From Nocardia farcinica (GTDB lineage: Bacteria > Actinomycetota > Actinomycetes > Mycobacteriales > Mycobacteriaceae), in contig NZ_LN868939.1 in the NCBI RefSeq assembly GCF_001182745.1, positions 744,001-808,000 of the forward strand: DNA of 64,000 nucleotides, read 5' to 3'. Each line of letters begins with the position of its first letter. Positions within the stretch are counted from its first letter, which is position 1. The translations under genes and the position numbers were made by a program. The notes under the pieces are model-generated. The model worked only from the letters and a program-made list of their open reading frames with translations, was not told the origin of the DNA and ran no database searches. Below are positions 36,232 through 45,036 of the stretch, piece by piece.

Positions 36232-39048
36232 ATGACCGAGGAACGGCTCCTGGCTGCGCTGCGCGCCCGGCTCGACGGCGAGGTCGACGCCTCCGAGCGG
36301 CGCCGCGCCGAGTACTCCTCCGATGCCTCCAACTACCGGGTGCCGCCGGCCGCGGTGGTGTTCCCGCGCAGCGCCGAGGACGTGGCGGCCACCCTCGTGT
36401 TCGCCCGGGACAACGGCCTGCCGGTGACCGCCCGCGGCGCGGGCACCTCGGTGGCGGGCAACGCCGTCGGCACCGGACTGGTCCTGGATTTCAGCAGGCA
36501 TCTGCACCGCGTCCACGCGCTCGATCCGGACGCCGGGATCGCCCGCGTGCAACCCGGCGTGCTGCTGTCGGACCTGCAGCGCGCCGCCCGCCCGCACGGC
36601 CTGCGCTTCGGCCCCGACCCCTCCACCCAGAACCGTTGCACCCTCGGCGGCATGATCGGCAACAACGCCTGCGGCCCGCGGGCGGTCGCCTGGGGCCGCA
36701 CCGCCGACAACGTGCGCGCGCTGCGCGTCCTCGACGGCACCGGCGCCGAACGCGTGCTCGCCGCCGACCCCGCCGCCGTTCCCGGCCTGGCCGACTACAC
36801 CCGTACGCACCTGGCCCTGCTGCGCACCGAACTCGGCCGCTTCGACCGGCAGGCATCCGGCTACGGCCTGGAACACCTGCTGCCCGAACGCGGTTCGGCC
36901 GTGGCGAAGGCGTTCGTCGGTACCGAGGGCACCTGCGGCCTGCTGCTGGACGCCGAACTCGACCTGGTGGCGCTGCCCGGTGCGACCGTGCTGACCGTGC
37001 TCGGCTACCCCGACATCGCCACCGCCGCCGACGACGTGGCCGCGGTGCTGTCGTGCGCGCCGATCGCGGTGGAGGGCATCGACGCGGGCCTGGTGGACGT
37101 GGTGCGTGCGCATCGGGGCACGGTGCCCGAGCTGCCGCGCGGCGGTGCCTGGCTGTTCGTGGAGACCGGCGGCGCCGACCCCGGGCACGCGCTCGACGCC
37201 GCGCGCGGGCTCTGCCGCGCCGCGCACGCGCTGGAATCGCGCATCGTCACCGACCCGGCCGTGGCCGCGACCCTGTGGCGCATCCGGGCCGACGGCGCGG
37301 GACTGGCCGGGCGCACCGCCGCCGGGCAACCGGCCTGGCCGGGGTGGGAGGATGCCGCGGTCCCGCCCGACCGTCTCGGGGCCTACCTGCGCGATTTCGC
37401 CGCCCTCACCGCCGAGCACCGCGTCGAGGGCCTGCTCTACGGGCATATCGGCGACGGCTGCATCCACGTGCGGCTCGACCTGCCGATCACCGACGCGCCC
37501 CGCCGGTTCCGTGACTTCCTGTTCGACGCCGCCGAGTTGGTGGTGCGGTACGGCGGCTCGCTGTCGGGTGAGCACGGCGACGGCCGGGCCCGCTCGGAGT
37601 TGCTGCGCGTGATGTACTCCCCCGCCGTGCTCGACGCCTTCGCGGAGTTCAAGGCCCTGTTCGATCCGGACGACGTGCTCAATCCCGGCGTCCTGGTCCG
37701 GCCCCGTCCGGTCGACGCCGACCTGCGCCTGGCCGGACTCCCCCCGATGCCACAGGCCGGTGGTTTCGCCTTCCCGCGCGACGACGGCGACCTCTCCACC
37801 GCGGTCCATCGCTGCGTCGGGGTCGGCAAGTGCCGCGCCGACACCCGGGCCGCGGGCGGGTTCATGTGCCCGTCGTACCTGGCCACCGGTGACGAGAAGG
37901 ACACCACCCGCGGCCGGGCCCGGGTGCTGCAAGAGGTGGTGCGCGGAGCGGTGGCGATCGACTCGCCCGCCGTCGCGGAATCGCTCGACCTGTGCCTGTC
38001 CTGCAAGGCGTGCAGCGCGGACTGCCCGGCCGGGGTCGACATGGCGACCTACAAGTCCGAGGTGCTGTACCGGCGGTATCGCGGCAGGCTGCGGCCCGCG
38101 GACCACTACGCACTCGGCATGCTGCCGCGCTGGCTGGCCGCGGCCACCAGGGCCCCTCGACTCGTCAACGCCCTCGCCGAACGAGACCTGCTGCGCCGCT
38201 GGGGACTACGTGCGGCGGGTCTGGATCCGCGCAGGCCGCTGCCGCGATTCGCCCGGCGGAGCTTCCGTCGTGACCACCGGCAACCGCACTCGGCAACCGA
38301 CCGCCCGGAGGTGATGCTCTGGGTGGACAGCTTCACCGACGCGTTCGCCCCCGAGATCGCGCACGCGGCGGTCACGCTGCTGGAATCCCTCGGCTACCGC
38401 GTGCGGATCCCGGCCAGGCGGGTGTGCTGCGGCCTCACCTGGATCAGCACCGGCCAGCTCGACGGCGCGCGGGCGCGGTTGCGCGCCACCCTCGACGCGC
38501 TCGACGAGCACGTGCGCGCGGGCGGCACGGTGATCGGGCTCGAACCCTCCTGCACCGCGACCCTGCGCGCCGACCTCCCCGACCTGTTGCCGGACGATCC
38601 GCGCGCCGCGCCGACCGCGCGTGCGGTGCGCACCCTGGCCGAATTCCTCCTCGACCACCCCGGCTGGCGGCCACCGGACCGTTCCGGGGTGCAGGTGGTG
38701 GTTCAGCCGCACTGTCACCAGCACGCGGTGCTCGGCTTCGCAGCCGATCGCCGGGTGTTAGCCGCCGCGGGCGCGCAGGTGCGGGAGATCAGCGGCTGCT
38801 GCGGCCTGGCCGGGAACTTCGGCATGCAGGCCGGCCACTACGACATCTCGGTCGCCATCGCCGACACCGCACTCACGCCCGCGCTGCGGGACGCGCCCGA
38901 GGCCGTCTTCCTGGCCGACGGCTTCTCCTGCCGGACCCAGGCCGCCCAGCTGACCGGCCGTCCCGGCCTGCACCTCGCGCAGTTCCTGCTGCCCGGCGAT
39001 GCGGCCGGAGCTCAGAGACCGAACGGCAGCGTGCCGGGCGGAATCTGA
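36232..39048 (+). CDS. FAD-linked oxidase fused to a 4Fe-4S/CCG-domain subunit (D-lactate or glycolate dehydrogenase type)
   Basis: 938 residues from ATG 36232. The FAD-binding PCMH domain is at about 40-230 (TARGAGTSVAGNAVGTGLVL, GGMIGNNACGPRAVAWG), then the FAD-oxidase C-terminal domain to ~500. Two 4Fe-4S clusters follow (CVGVGKCRADT with MCPSY; CLSCKACSADCP), then CCG domains with VCCGLTW and GCCGLAGNFG. This is a GlcD-GlcF/Dld-II-like single-chain enzyme that oxidises a 2-hydroxyacid and feeds electrons to the membrane. The last residues are shared antisense with the small gene at 39012-39116. Confidence 0.92.
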   Translation: MTEERLLAALRARLDGEVDASERRRAEYSSDASNYRVPPAAVVFPRSAEDVAATLVFARDNGLPVTARGAGTSVAGNAVGTGLVLDFSRHLHRVHALDPDAGIARVQPGVLLSDLQRAARPHGLRFGPDPSTQNRCTLGGMIGNNACGPRAVAWGRTADNVRALRVLDGTGAERVLAADPAAVPGLADYTRTHLALLRTELGRFDRQASGYGLEHLLPERGSAVAKAFVGTEGTCGLLLDAELDLVALPGATVLTVLGYPDIATAADDVAAVLSCAPIAVEGIDAGLVDVVRAHRGTVPELPRGGAWLFVETGGADPGHALDAARGLCRAAHALESRIVTDPAVAATLWRIRADGAGLAGRTAAGQPAWPGWEDAAVPPDRLGAYLRDFAALTAEHRVEGLLYGHIGDGCIHVRLDLPITDAPRRFRDFLFDAAELVVRYGGSLSGEHGDGRARSELLRVMYSPAVLDAFAEFKALFDPDDVLNPGVLVRPRPVDADLRLAGLPPMPQAGGFAFPRDDGDLSTAVHRCVGVGKCRADTRAAGGFMCPSYLATGDEKDTTRGRARVLQEVVRGAVAIDSPAVAESLDLCLSCKACSADCPAGVDMATYKSEVLYRRYRGRLRPADHYALGMLPRWLAAATRAPRLVNALAERDLLRRWGLRAAGLDPRRPLPRFARRSFRRDHRQPHSATDRPEVMLWVDSFTDAFAPEIAHAAVTLLESLGYRVRIPARRVCCGLTWISTGQLDGARARLRATLDALDEHVRAGGTVIGLEPSCTATLRADLPDLLPDDPRAAPTARAVRTLAEFLLDHPGWRPPDRSGVQVVVQPHCHQHAVLGFAADRRVLAAAGAQVREISGCCGLAGNFGMQAGHYDISVAIADTALTPALRDAPEAVFLADGFSCRTQAAQLTGRPGLHLAQFLLPGDAAGAQRPNGSVPGGI

Positions 39049-39116
39049 TAGCCGGAGCTGCCCGCGGAGACGCCACCCCAGGCGTTGAGCAGCCAGTTGA
39101 GCGCGTTGGTGATCAT
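39012..39116 (-). CDS. 34-residue small protein with a strong SD
   Basis: ATG 39116 is preceded by GAGGAGG six bases upstream (GAGGAGGTACCGG then ATG). The frame encodes MITNALNWLLNAWGG and then a Gly/Ser/Pro-rich end (GYQIPPGTLPFGL) with stop at 39012-39014. The first half would form an amphipathic helix rich in Leu, Asn and Trp; the end looks flexible. It overlaps the last 37 bases of the dehydrogenase gene on the other strand. Too small to classify. A membrane-active or secreted peptide is one possibility. Confidence 0.55.
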   Translation of the reverse strand: MITNALNWLLNAWGGVSAGSSGYQIPPGTLPFGL

Positions 39117-39275
39117 CCGGTACCTCCTCGTGGCGAATGCCAGCTGTTTGCCGATCGCTCGGTTATCGACCACACCGGAACGCTCGTTACGCAACGGTGA
39201 TCTATATCCGTCATATCGAACGGCTATGGCGGGGTGTCCGCGGCCCGCCGCGCGCCGGGCGCGCACAATGGACCG

Positions 39276-40217
39276 GTGCGCGAACCGATGGCAACAGCGA
39301 CCGACCGCGGGCGGGTCAGGACGCTCACCGCGGCGCGGCCCGTCGACCTCGCGCACACCCTCGCTCCGCTGCGGCGCGGACCGGGCGACCCCTGCCGGCA
39401 TCGTGACGCGGCGGGCGGGCACTGGCACGCCTCCCGATTGCGCAGCGGTGCGGTGACCTACCGCCTGGTGCAGGGCGACACCCACACCGTGCACGCGACC
39501 GCATGGGGGCCGGGCGCCGAGGAATTCCTCGACGACCTGCCCCGGATGCTCTGCCTGGACGAGGACCTCAGCGGCTTCGCACCCGAGCACCCGCTGGTCC
39601 GGGACGCGCACCGGCGCTTCCCCGGCCTGCGGATGCTGCGCACCGGGCGGGTGTTCGAGGCGCTGGTGCCCGCGGTGCTCGAACAGAAGGTGCACACCCG
39701 TTCGGCGCGCATGTCGTGGCGAAAGTTGGTGTGCCGCTACGGCGAACCGGCACCGGGCCCCGCGCCCGCCGGCCTGCTGCTGCCCCCCGATGCGGACACC
39801 TGGCGCCGGGTGCCGTCCTGGGTGTTCCACCGCGCCAACGTCGGACCGCAGCGCGCGCAGACCATCGTGCGCGCGGCCGCGGTGGCCGACGCGCTGGAGC
39901 GCACCGCGGCCGCGGACCCGGCCGAGGCCGCGCGCCTGCTGCAGACGATCCCCGGCATCGGCGTGTGGACCGCCGCCGAGATCGCCCAGCGCGCCTTCGG
40001 CGACGCCGACGCTCTCTCGGTCGGCGATTACCACCTGGCCGCGATCATCGGCTGGACGCTGCTCGGTCGCCCCCTCGACGACGACGGCATGGTCGAGTAT
40101 CTGGAACCGCTACGGCCGCACCGTTATCGGGTGGTGCGATTGCTGGAGGTGAGCGGGCACGCCAGGAAACCGAAGTTCGGGCCGCGCACGCCGCTCACCG
40201 ATCACAGCTGGCACTGA
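39276..40217 (+). CDS. DNA-3-methyladenine glycosylase of the HhH-GPD (AlkA) family
   Basis: 313 residues from GTG 39276 (ATG 39288 is an alternative). The helix-hairpin-helix TIPGIGVWTAAEIAQRAFGD and the catalytic Asp in SVGDYHLAAIIGW mark the HhH-GPD fold. The segment ALVPAVLEQKVHTRSARMSW is the conserved helix ahead of it. It should remove alkylated bases. There is no Ada domain or Fe-S cluster. Confidence 0.87.
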   Translation: MREPMATATDRGRVRTLTAARPVDLAHTLAPLRRGPGDPCRHRDAAGGHWHASRLRSGAVTYRLVQGDTHTVHATAWGPGAEEFLDDLPRMLCLDEDLSGFAPEHPLVRDAHRRFPGLRMLRTGRVFEALVPAVLEQKVHTRSARMSWRKLVCRYGEPAPGPAPAGLLLPPDADTWRRVPSWVFHRANVGPQRAQTIVRAAAVADALERTAAADPAEAARLLQTIPGIGVWTAAEIAQRAFGDADALSVGDYHLAAIIGWTLLGRPLDDDGMVEYLEPLRPHRYRVVRLLEVSGHARKPKFGPRTPLTDHSWH

Positions 40218-40261
40218 TGCGCTGAGTTCAACCGGCGCTGATGCGCTGAGTTCAACCGGCG
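40214..40261. repeat. 24-bp perfect tandem duplication over the glycosylase stop
   Basis: The 24-base unit beginning CTGATGCGCTGAGTTCAACC occurs twice in a row; the first copy includes the stop codon of the glycosylase gene. Two degenerate relatives with inverted wording (GCTGAACTC) follow up to about 40310. Intergenic. Confidence 0.85.
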
Positions 40262-40413
40262 CCGGGGTGCTGAACTCGACTGGTACTGCGGCGCTGAACT
40301 CACCCGGCGCCGGGGTGCCGCCGCGCGGGCGGTGGCCGGACACCCCTCACGATCCGACTGCGAACCGTGCAGCGAGGGGGCGAGTCATCGGACCCGCGCG
40401 GCGGCGAGCGGCA

Positions 40414-40554
40414 TCAGATGCGGAGCGCGCGCTCGTCGAGCACGCATTTGCCCGCCTCGACCAGGGTCGCCCTGGCCCGTCTGCGCACCAGGCAGCGGTC
40501 GACGGTGCAATCCAGGTGGAGTTGCATCGCCGAATGTGCTTGCGCGGTGGTCAT
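40414..40554 (-). CDS. Small Cys-containing protein divergent from the XRE regulator
   Basis: 46 residues if started at ATG 40554. No SD is visible; an in-frame start further upstream (ATG about 40620) is possible. The sequence has AMQLHLDCTVDRCLVRRRAR and then LVEAGKCVLDE: three Cys and a basic helix. Codon use looks coding, and similar tiny genes stand near Nocardia XRE loci, but I cannot name a family. Confidence 0.4.
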   Translation of the reverse strand: MTTAQAHSAMQLHLDCTVDRCLVRRRARATLVEAGKCVLDERALRI

Positions 40555-40970
40555 CACGCCGGGATCGCTGCCGCAACTGAGCAGCCCGGCCGTCCACATT
40601 CCCTGGTTCGCGATCTGCATCAGGCCACCGCCGCATCTCGGATCACCGGCGGCGACGCTATGACATCCACAGCCATGACTCCTCGGGCTCATCCCCGCAC
40701 GCGGGGAACGGTTTTCACGGTGCTCGTCCCCGCAGGCGAGCGGGGAGCACACTTCCAGCACACCATCGCTACGGCGCGTCGGCGGGCGGCTCGCGGGATA
40801 TCCGCGAGATTTCCCGCGAATCCCCAGCACGGCATCCATCCCGGGGTGCAGGATTTCCCATATTGGATGAACACGTCGGTAGCACGAGCACCCGAGCGAC
40901 GTCGCGGCGAATGAGCGTGCGGGTTCGCCCGGCTCGCCCCTCCCGCCGGGGAGGAGCACAGAACGGAGCG
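40555..40970. promoter_or_regulatory. Intergenic region upstream of the second full-length XRE regulator
   Basis: 416 bases with no convincing gene. Must contain the XRE promoter. It includes a short imperfect repeat around 40688-40750 (CCCCGCACGCGGGG and CCCCGCAGGCGAGCGGGG), two hairpins that could act as terminators or operators. Confidence 0.45.
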
Positions 40971-41933
40971 ATGACGTTGGCACCGAGTTCCACACGCACA
41001 GCAGTGAAACCGGCCCGCGCGGCCGGGACGGCTACCGCCGCGGGCGCGGGTCCGGCGGTCGCCCGGCGGCAGCTGGGCCGCTACCTGCGCGACTGGCGCA
41101 CCCAGGCCGGTCTCACCATCGCCGAGGCGGCGCGGCTGATGGAATGGGGCGCGAGCACCTTGCAGCGCCTGGAGAAGGGGCAGGCCGACCGGATCCGCAG
41201 CCTGGACATCCAGGAACTCTGTCGCATCTACGGCATTCCGGACGACCTGCGGGATGCGCTCACCGGCCTGGCCCAGCAGAGCCCCGGCCCGAGCTGGTGG
41301 CACGCGCACGGCGAGGTGATCCCGGAGGACTTCGACCTCTATCCGGGCATCGAGGCGATCGCAGCCGAGTTGTCTTGCTACCAGCCAGAACTCGTGCCAC
41401 CCCTGCTGCAGACGCCGGATTACGCCCGGGCGCTGCTGCGGCTCGCCCGGCCCTCCGCCGACGACGTCGAACTCGACCACCGTGTCCAGGTGCGCGTGCA
41501 ACGCCAGGCTGTACTGACCAGGAAGTCGCCGGCCCGGCTCACGGCCGTGGTCCACGAAGCGGTGCTGCGCCGCATCGTCGGCTGCCCCAAAATGATGGCC
41601 GCACAGCTGCGTCAACTCGCCGACACCGGTACGCGTCCGAACGTGACCGTGCTGGTGCTGCCGTTCGCCGCGGGCCTGCCCGTGGGCGAGCAGACCGGCG
41701 CGTTCACCGTGCTCCGCTTCGGTGCGGGCGCGGGGCGCACCGTCGAGCCACCGTTGGTGCACGTCGCCGGCTTCACCGGGGACCTGTATCTGGAGCGGCC
41801 GCAGGACGTGGCCCGCTTCGAGGCCGCCCACGACTGCCTGCGGCACTACGCGCTGGATGCGCAGGCCAGCAGGCGCATGCTGCGGCAGGCGGCCAAGGAG
41901 TACGCCGCCCAGGCCGGGCACATCGGCAGGTGA
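40971..41933 (+). CDS. XRE-family regulator with DUF5753 (Scr1 type)
   Basis: 320 residues from ATG 40971. An Ala/Thr-rich stretch of ~30 residues, then the helix-turn-helix (AGLTIAEAARLMEWGASTLQ, then RLEKGQADR) and the DUF5753 domain (LVPPLLQTPDYARALLRLA; LVLPFAAGLPVGEQTGAFTV). Unlike the locus at 783-2029, no DUF397 gene follows. The helix-turn-helix wording is close to that of the fusion at 32849-33355 (RLEKGQA). Confidence 0.9.
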   Translation: MTLAPSSTRTAVKPARAAGTATAAGAGPAVARRQLGRYLRDWRTQAGLTIAEAARLMEWGASTLQRLEKGQADRIRSLDIQELCRIYGIPDDLRDALTGLAQQSPGPSWWHAHGEVIPEDFDLYPGIEAIAAELSCYQPELVPPLLQTPDYARALLRLARPSADDVELDHRVQVRVQRQAVLTRKSPARLTAVVHEAVLRRIVGCPKMMAAQLRQLADTGTRPNVTVLVLPFAAGLPVGEQTGAFTVLRFGAGAGRTVEPPLVHVAGFTGDLYLERPQDVARFEAAHDCLRHYALDAQASRRMLRQAAKEYAAQAGHIGR

Positions 41934-42026
41934 GGGCGCGAAACGCCGGGGCGAAGATCACGAATGGACGCACATTCGGCAACGAAACGGGGTTTATGTC
42001 CGGACCGCCTCGGGTAACCGGAATAC

Positions 42027-42224
42027 ATGGACCGTGGGTTGAAGAATTACCCGCCACGGTACCGGAAACTGCGGCCGAGCGACTGGGTGGAATGGCTCAT
42101 CGTTGCGCTGCTCTTCGCGGTGTCGACGGTGGGCGTGTACGTCCTCACCAGCGCGTTTCTTCCCGCCCTTTTCGTGGGCCTGCTGGTGTGGGCGGTCGCA
42201 GTCGGCGTGGTCGCGACACTGTGA
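42027..42224 (+). CDS. Small membrane protein
   Basis: 65 residues from ATG 42027. Polar basic start (YPPRYRKLRPSDWVEW) followed by two close hydrophobic helices (LIVALLFAVSTVGVYVLTSA, FLPALFVGLLVWAVAVGVVA). The SD is weak (GGAA). Probably a real two-helix membrane protein, function unknown. Followed by a terminator. Confidence 0.55.
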   Translation: MDRGLKNYPPRYRKLRPSDWVEWLIVALLFAVSTVGVYVLTSAFLPALFVGLLVWAVAVGVVATL

Positions 42225-42281
42225 ATGTCGCGCCGCAGGAGTGTCGCGCCGTAGCCGACGCGTGCTGACAGGGGTGCGCCG

Positions 42282-42306
42282 ACCGGCCGGGTGCCACCCG
42301 GCCGGT
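42282..42306. terminator. Terminator between the small membrane protein and sdhB
   Basis: Near-perfect palindrome ACCGGCCGGGTG (42282-42293), one base, CACCCGGCCGGT (42295-42306). Lies between convergent stops. Confidence 0.75.
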
Positions 42307-42316
42307 GCCGGCCGGA

Positions 42317-43063
42317 TCAGCGCCGAAACAGCTTGTTGCCCAACCAGACCAGCGGATCGTACTTGCGATCGGCCACCCGCTCCTTGAGCGGGATCAGCGC
42401 GTTGTCGGTGATCTTGATGTTCTCCGGGCACACCTCGGTGCAGCACTTGGTGATGTTGCAGTAGCCCAGGCCCTGGTCGTCCTGCGCGAGCTGCCTGCGA
42501 TCGGCGACATCGAGCGGGTGCATTTCCAGTTCCGCGATCCGCATCAGGAATCGGGGGCCCGCGAACGCCTGCTTGTTCTCCTCGTGATCACGCACGACGT
42601 GACAGGTGTTCTGGCACAGGAAACACTCGATGCATTTCCGGAATTCCTGCGATCGCTCGACGTCGACCTGCTTCATCCGGTAATCCCCCGGCTTCAACTC
42701 CGGGGGTGGGGTGAACGACGGGATCTCCCTGGCCTTCTCGTAATTGAACGACACATCGGTGACGAGATCCCGGACCACCGGGAACGTGCGCATCGGCGTC
42801 ACGGTGACGAGCTCGTCGCGGGTGAAGGTCGACATCCGGGTCATGCAGAGCAGCCGCGGCCGACCGTTCACCTCCGCCGAACACGAGCCGCACTTGCCCG
42901 CCTTGCAGTTCCAGCGCACCGCCAGGTCGGGGGCCTGGGTGGCCTGCAGGCGGTGGATGATGTCGAGCACCACCTCGCCCTCGTTCACCTCCACGGTGAA
43001 ATCCTGGAGCGCGCCACCGGTCTCGTCTCCGCGCCAGACGCGGAATTTGGCGTCGTAACCCAT
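42317..43063 (-). CDS. sdhB: Succinate dehydrogenase/fumarate reductase iron-sulfur subunit
   Basis: 248 residues from ATG 43063. The 2Fe-2S motif is in NCKAGKCGSCSAEVNGRPRLLC, the 4Fe-4S set in CIECFLCQNTCHV, and the last in CNITKCCTEVCP. This equals M. tuberculosis Rv0247c of the Sdh1 enzyme. It carries electrons from the flavoprotein to the menaquinone site. Starts two bases after the sdhA stop. Confidence 0.95.
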   Translation of the reverse strand: MGYDAKFRVWRGDETGGALQDFTVEVNEGEVVLDIIHRLQATQAPDLAVRWNCKAGKCGSCSAEVNGRPRLLCMTRMSTFTRDELVTVTPMRTFPVVRDLVTDVSFNYEKAREIPSFTPPPELKPGDYRMKQVDVERSQEFRKCIECFLCQNTCHVVRDHEENKQAFAGPRFLMRIAELEMHPLDVADRRQLAQDDQGLGYCNITKCCTEVCPENIKITDNALIPLKERVADRKYDPLVWLGNKLFRR

Positions 43064-43065
43064 GG

Positions 43066-45006
43066 TCAGGCCTCACCTTCCGTGGCCGGTCCCGCGCCGG
43101 CGGGATGCCCCGCGAGTTCGGCCGAGTGGTAGTACTTCTCGAGTTCGGCCAGGTCGAAGAGCGCGAGCAGGTCCGGGCGCATCGGCGTCTGATCCTTCGG
43201 CGTCACCCGCACCCGCGGCACGACGGCCTCGGCGTCGTCCGGATCGACCGCGCACACCAGCAGCTTGTTGCGCCAGGCCGGGTCCATCGTCGGGTAGTCG
43301 TCGCGGGTGTGCCCGCCGCGGCTCTCGGTCCGCTGTAGTGCCGCCTGCGCCACGCATTCGCTGACCAGCAGCATGTTGCGCAGGTCGAGCGCCAGATGCC
43401 AGCCCGGGTTGAACTGCCGATGGCCCTCGACGGTGACGTTGGCGAAGCGCTCCCGCAGCTCGCCCAGCCGCTCGATCGCCTGCTCGAGTTCGTGCTCCTT
43501 GCGGATGATGCCGACCAGGTCGTTCATCACCTGCTGCAGATCGGTGTGCAGGGTGTAGGGGTTCTCCCCGCGCCCGTCCGCGGGCGGATCGAACGGCGCG
43601 ACGGCGGTACGCGCCGCCGCGGCCACCCCCGCGTCCGAGACCTGCGGCCGCGCGTCGAGCTGCTCGACATAGGCGGCGGCGCCCAGCCCGGCGCGCCGGC
43701 CGAACACCAACAGGTCCGACAGCGAGTTGCCGCCGAGCCGGTTGGAACCGTGCATGCCGCCCGAGCACTCACCGGCCGCGAACAGGCCGGGCACGCTCGC
43801 CGCGCCGGTGTCCGGGTCCACCTCGATACCGCCCATGACGTAATGACAGGTCGGCCCGACCTCCATCGGCTCCTTGGTGATGTCGACGTCGGCCAGCTCC
43901 TTGAACTGGTGGTACATCGACGGCAACCTGCGCTTGATCTCCTCGGCGGGCAGCCGCGAGGCGATGTCGAGGAACACGCCGCCGTGCTCGGTGCCGCGCC
44001 CGGCCTTGACCTCTTCGTTGATCGCCCGGGCGACCTCGTCGCGCGGCAGCAGGTCGGGGGTGCGGCGGGCCGAGTCGTTGTCTTTCAACCACTGATCGGC
44101 CTCGGCCTCGGTCTCGGCGTACTGGCCCTTGAAGACCCCCGGGATGTAGTCGAACATGAAGCGCTTGCCCTCGGAGTTCTTCAGCACCCCGCCGTCGCCG
44201 CGCACGCCCTCGGTGACCAGGATGCCCTTGACGCTCGGCGGCCAGACCATGCCGGTCGGGTGGAACTGCAGGAACTCCATGTTGATCAGCGTCGCGCCCG
44301 CGCGCAGTGCCAGCGCGTGCCCGTCACCGGTGTACTCCCACGAGTTCGAGGTGACCTTGTAGGACTTGCCGATGCCGCCGGTGGCCAGCACCACCGCGGG
44401 CGCCTCGAACAGCACGAACTTGCCCGACTCCCGCCAGTACCCGAACGCGCCCGCGATGCGGCCGGAATCGGTCAACAGCTCGGTGACGGTGCATTCGGCG
44501 AAGACCTTGATCCGCGCCTCGTAGTCGCCGGTCGCGGCGTGGTCCTCCTGTTGCAGCGCCACGATCTTCTGCTGCATGGTGCGGATGATCTCGAGGCCGG
44601 TGCGGTCGCCCACGTGCGCCAGGCGCGGGTAGGTGTGCCCGCCGAAGTTGCGTTGGCTGATCCGGCCGTCGGCGGTCCGGTCGAACAGCGCCCCATAGGA
44701 TTCCAGCTCCCAGACCCGGTCCGGCGCCTCCTGCGCGTGCAGCTCGGCCATGCGCCAGTTGTTGAGGAACTTGCCCCCGCGCATGGTGTCCTTGAAGTGG
44801 GTCTGCCAGGTGTCCTTCTCGTTGGCGTTGCCCATCGAGGCCGCGCAGCCGCCCTCGGCCATCACCGTGTGCGCCTTGCCGAACAGCGACTTGCACACCA
44901 CCGCCACCGACAGGCCGCGCTCGCGCGCCTCGATGACCGCGCGCAGGCCCGCGCCGCCCGCCCCGATGACCACCACGTCGTAGTTGTGCCGTTCCACTTC
45001 TGGCAT
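43066..45006 (-). CDS. sdhA: Succinate dehydrogenase flavoprotein subunit
   Basis: 646 residues from ATG 45006. FAD motif VVIGAGGAGLRAVIEA, the His-containing site SMGNANEKDTWQTHFKDTMR, catalytic region HPTGMVWPPSVKGILVTEG and MGGIEVDPDTG. Same family as Rv0248c. It oxidises succinate to fumarate on the cytosolic face. Middle gene of the operon. Confidence 0.95.
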   Translation of the reverse strand: MPEVERHNYDVVVIGAGGAGLRAVIEARERGLSVAVVCKSLFGKAHTVMAEGGCAASMGNANEKDTWQTHFKDTMRGGKFLNNWRMAELHAQEAPDRVWELESYGALFDRTADGRISQRNFGGHTYPRLAHVGDRTGLEIIRTMQQKIVALQQEDHAATGDYEARIKVFAECTVTELLTDSGRIAGAFGYWRESGKFVLFEAPAVVLATGGIGKSYKVTSNSWEYTGDGHALALRAGATLINMEFLQFHPTGMVWPPSVKGILVTEGVRGDGGVLKNSEGKRFMFDYIPGVFKGQYAETEAEADQWLKDNDSARRTPDLLPRDEVARAINEEVKAGRGTEHGGVFLDIASRLPAEEIKRRLPSMYHQFKELADVDITKEPMEVGPTCHYVMGGIEVDPDTGAASVPGLFAAGECSGGMHGSNRLGGNSLSDLLVFGRRAGLGAAAYVEQLDARPQVSDAGVAAAARTAVAPFDPPADGRGENPYTLHTDLQQVMNDLVGIIRKEHELEQAIERLGELRERFANVTVEGHRQFNPGWHLALDLRNMLLVSECVAQAALQRTESRGGHTRDDYPTMDPAWRNKLLVCAVDPDDAEAVVPRVRVTPKDQTPMRPDLLALFDLAELEKYYHSAELAGHPAGAGPATEGEA

Positions 45007-45036
45007 TGCCGCGAATACTCCTGAAGCTGGGGCGGG

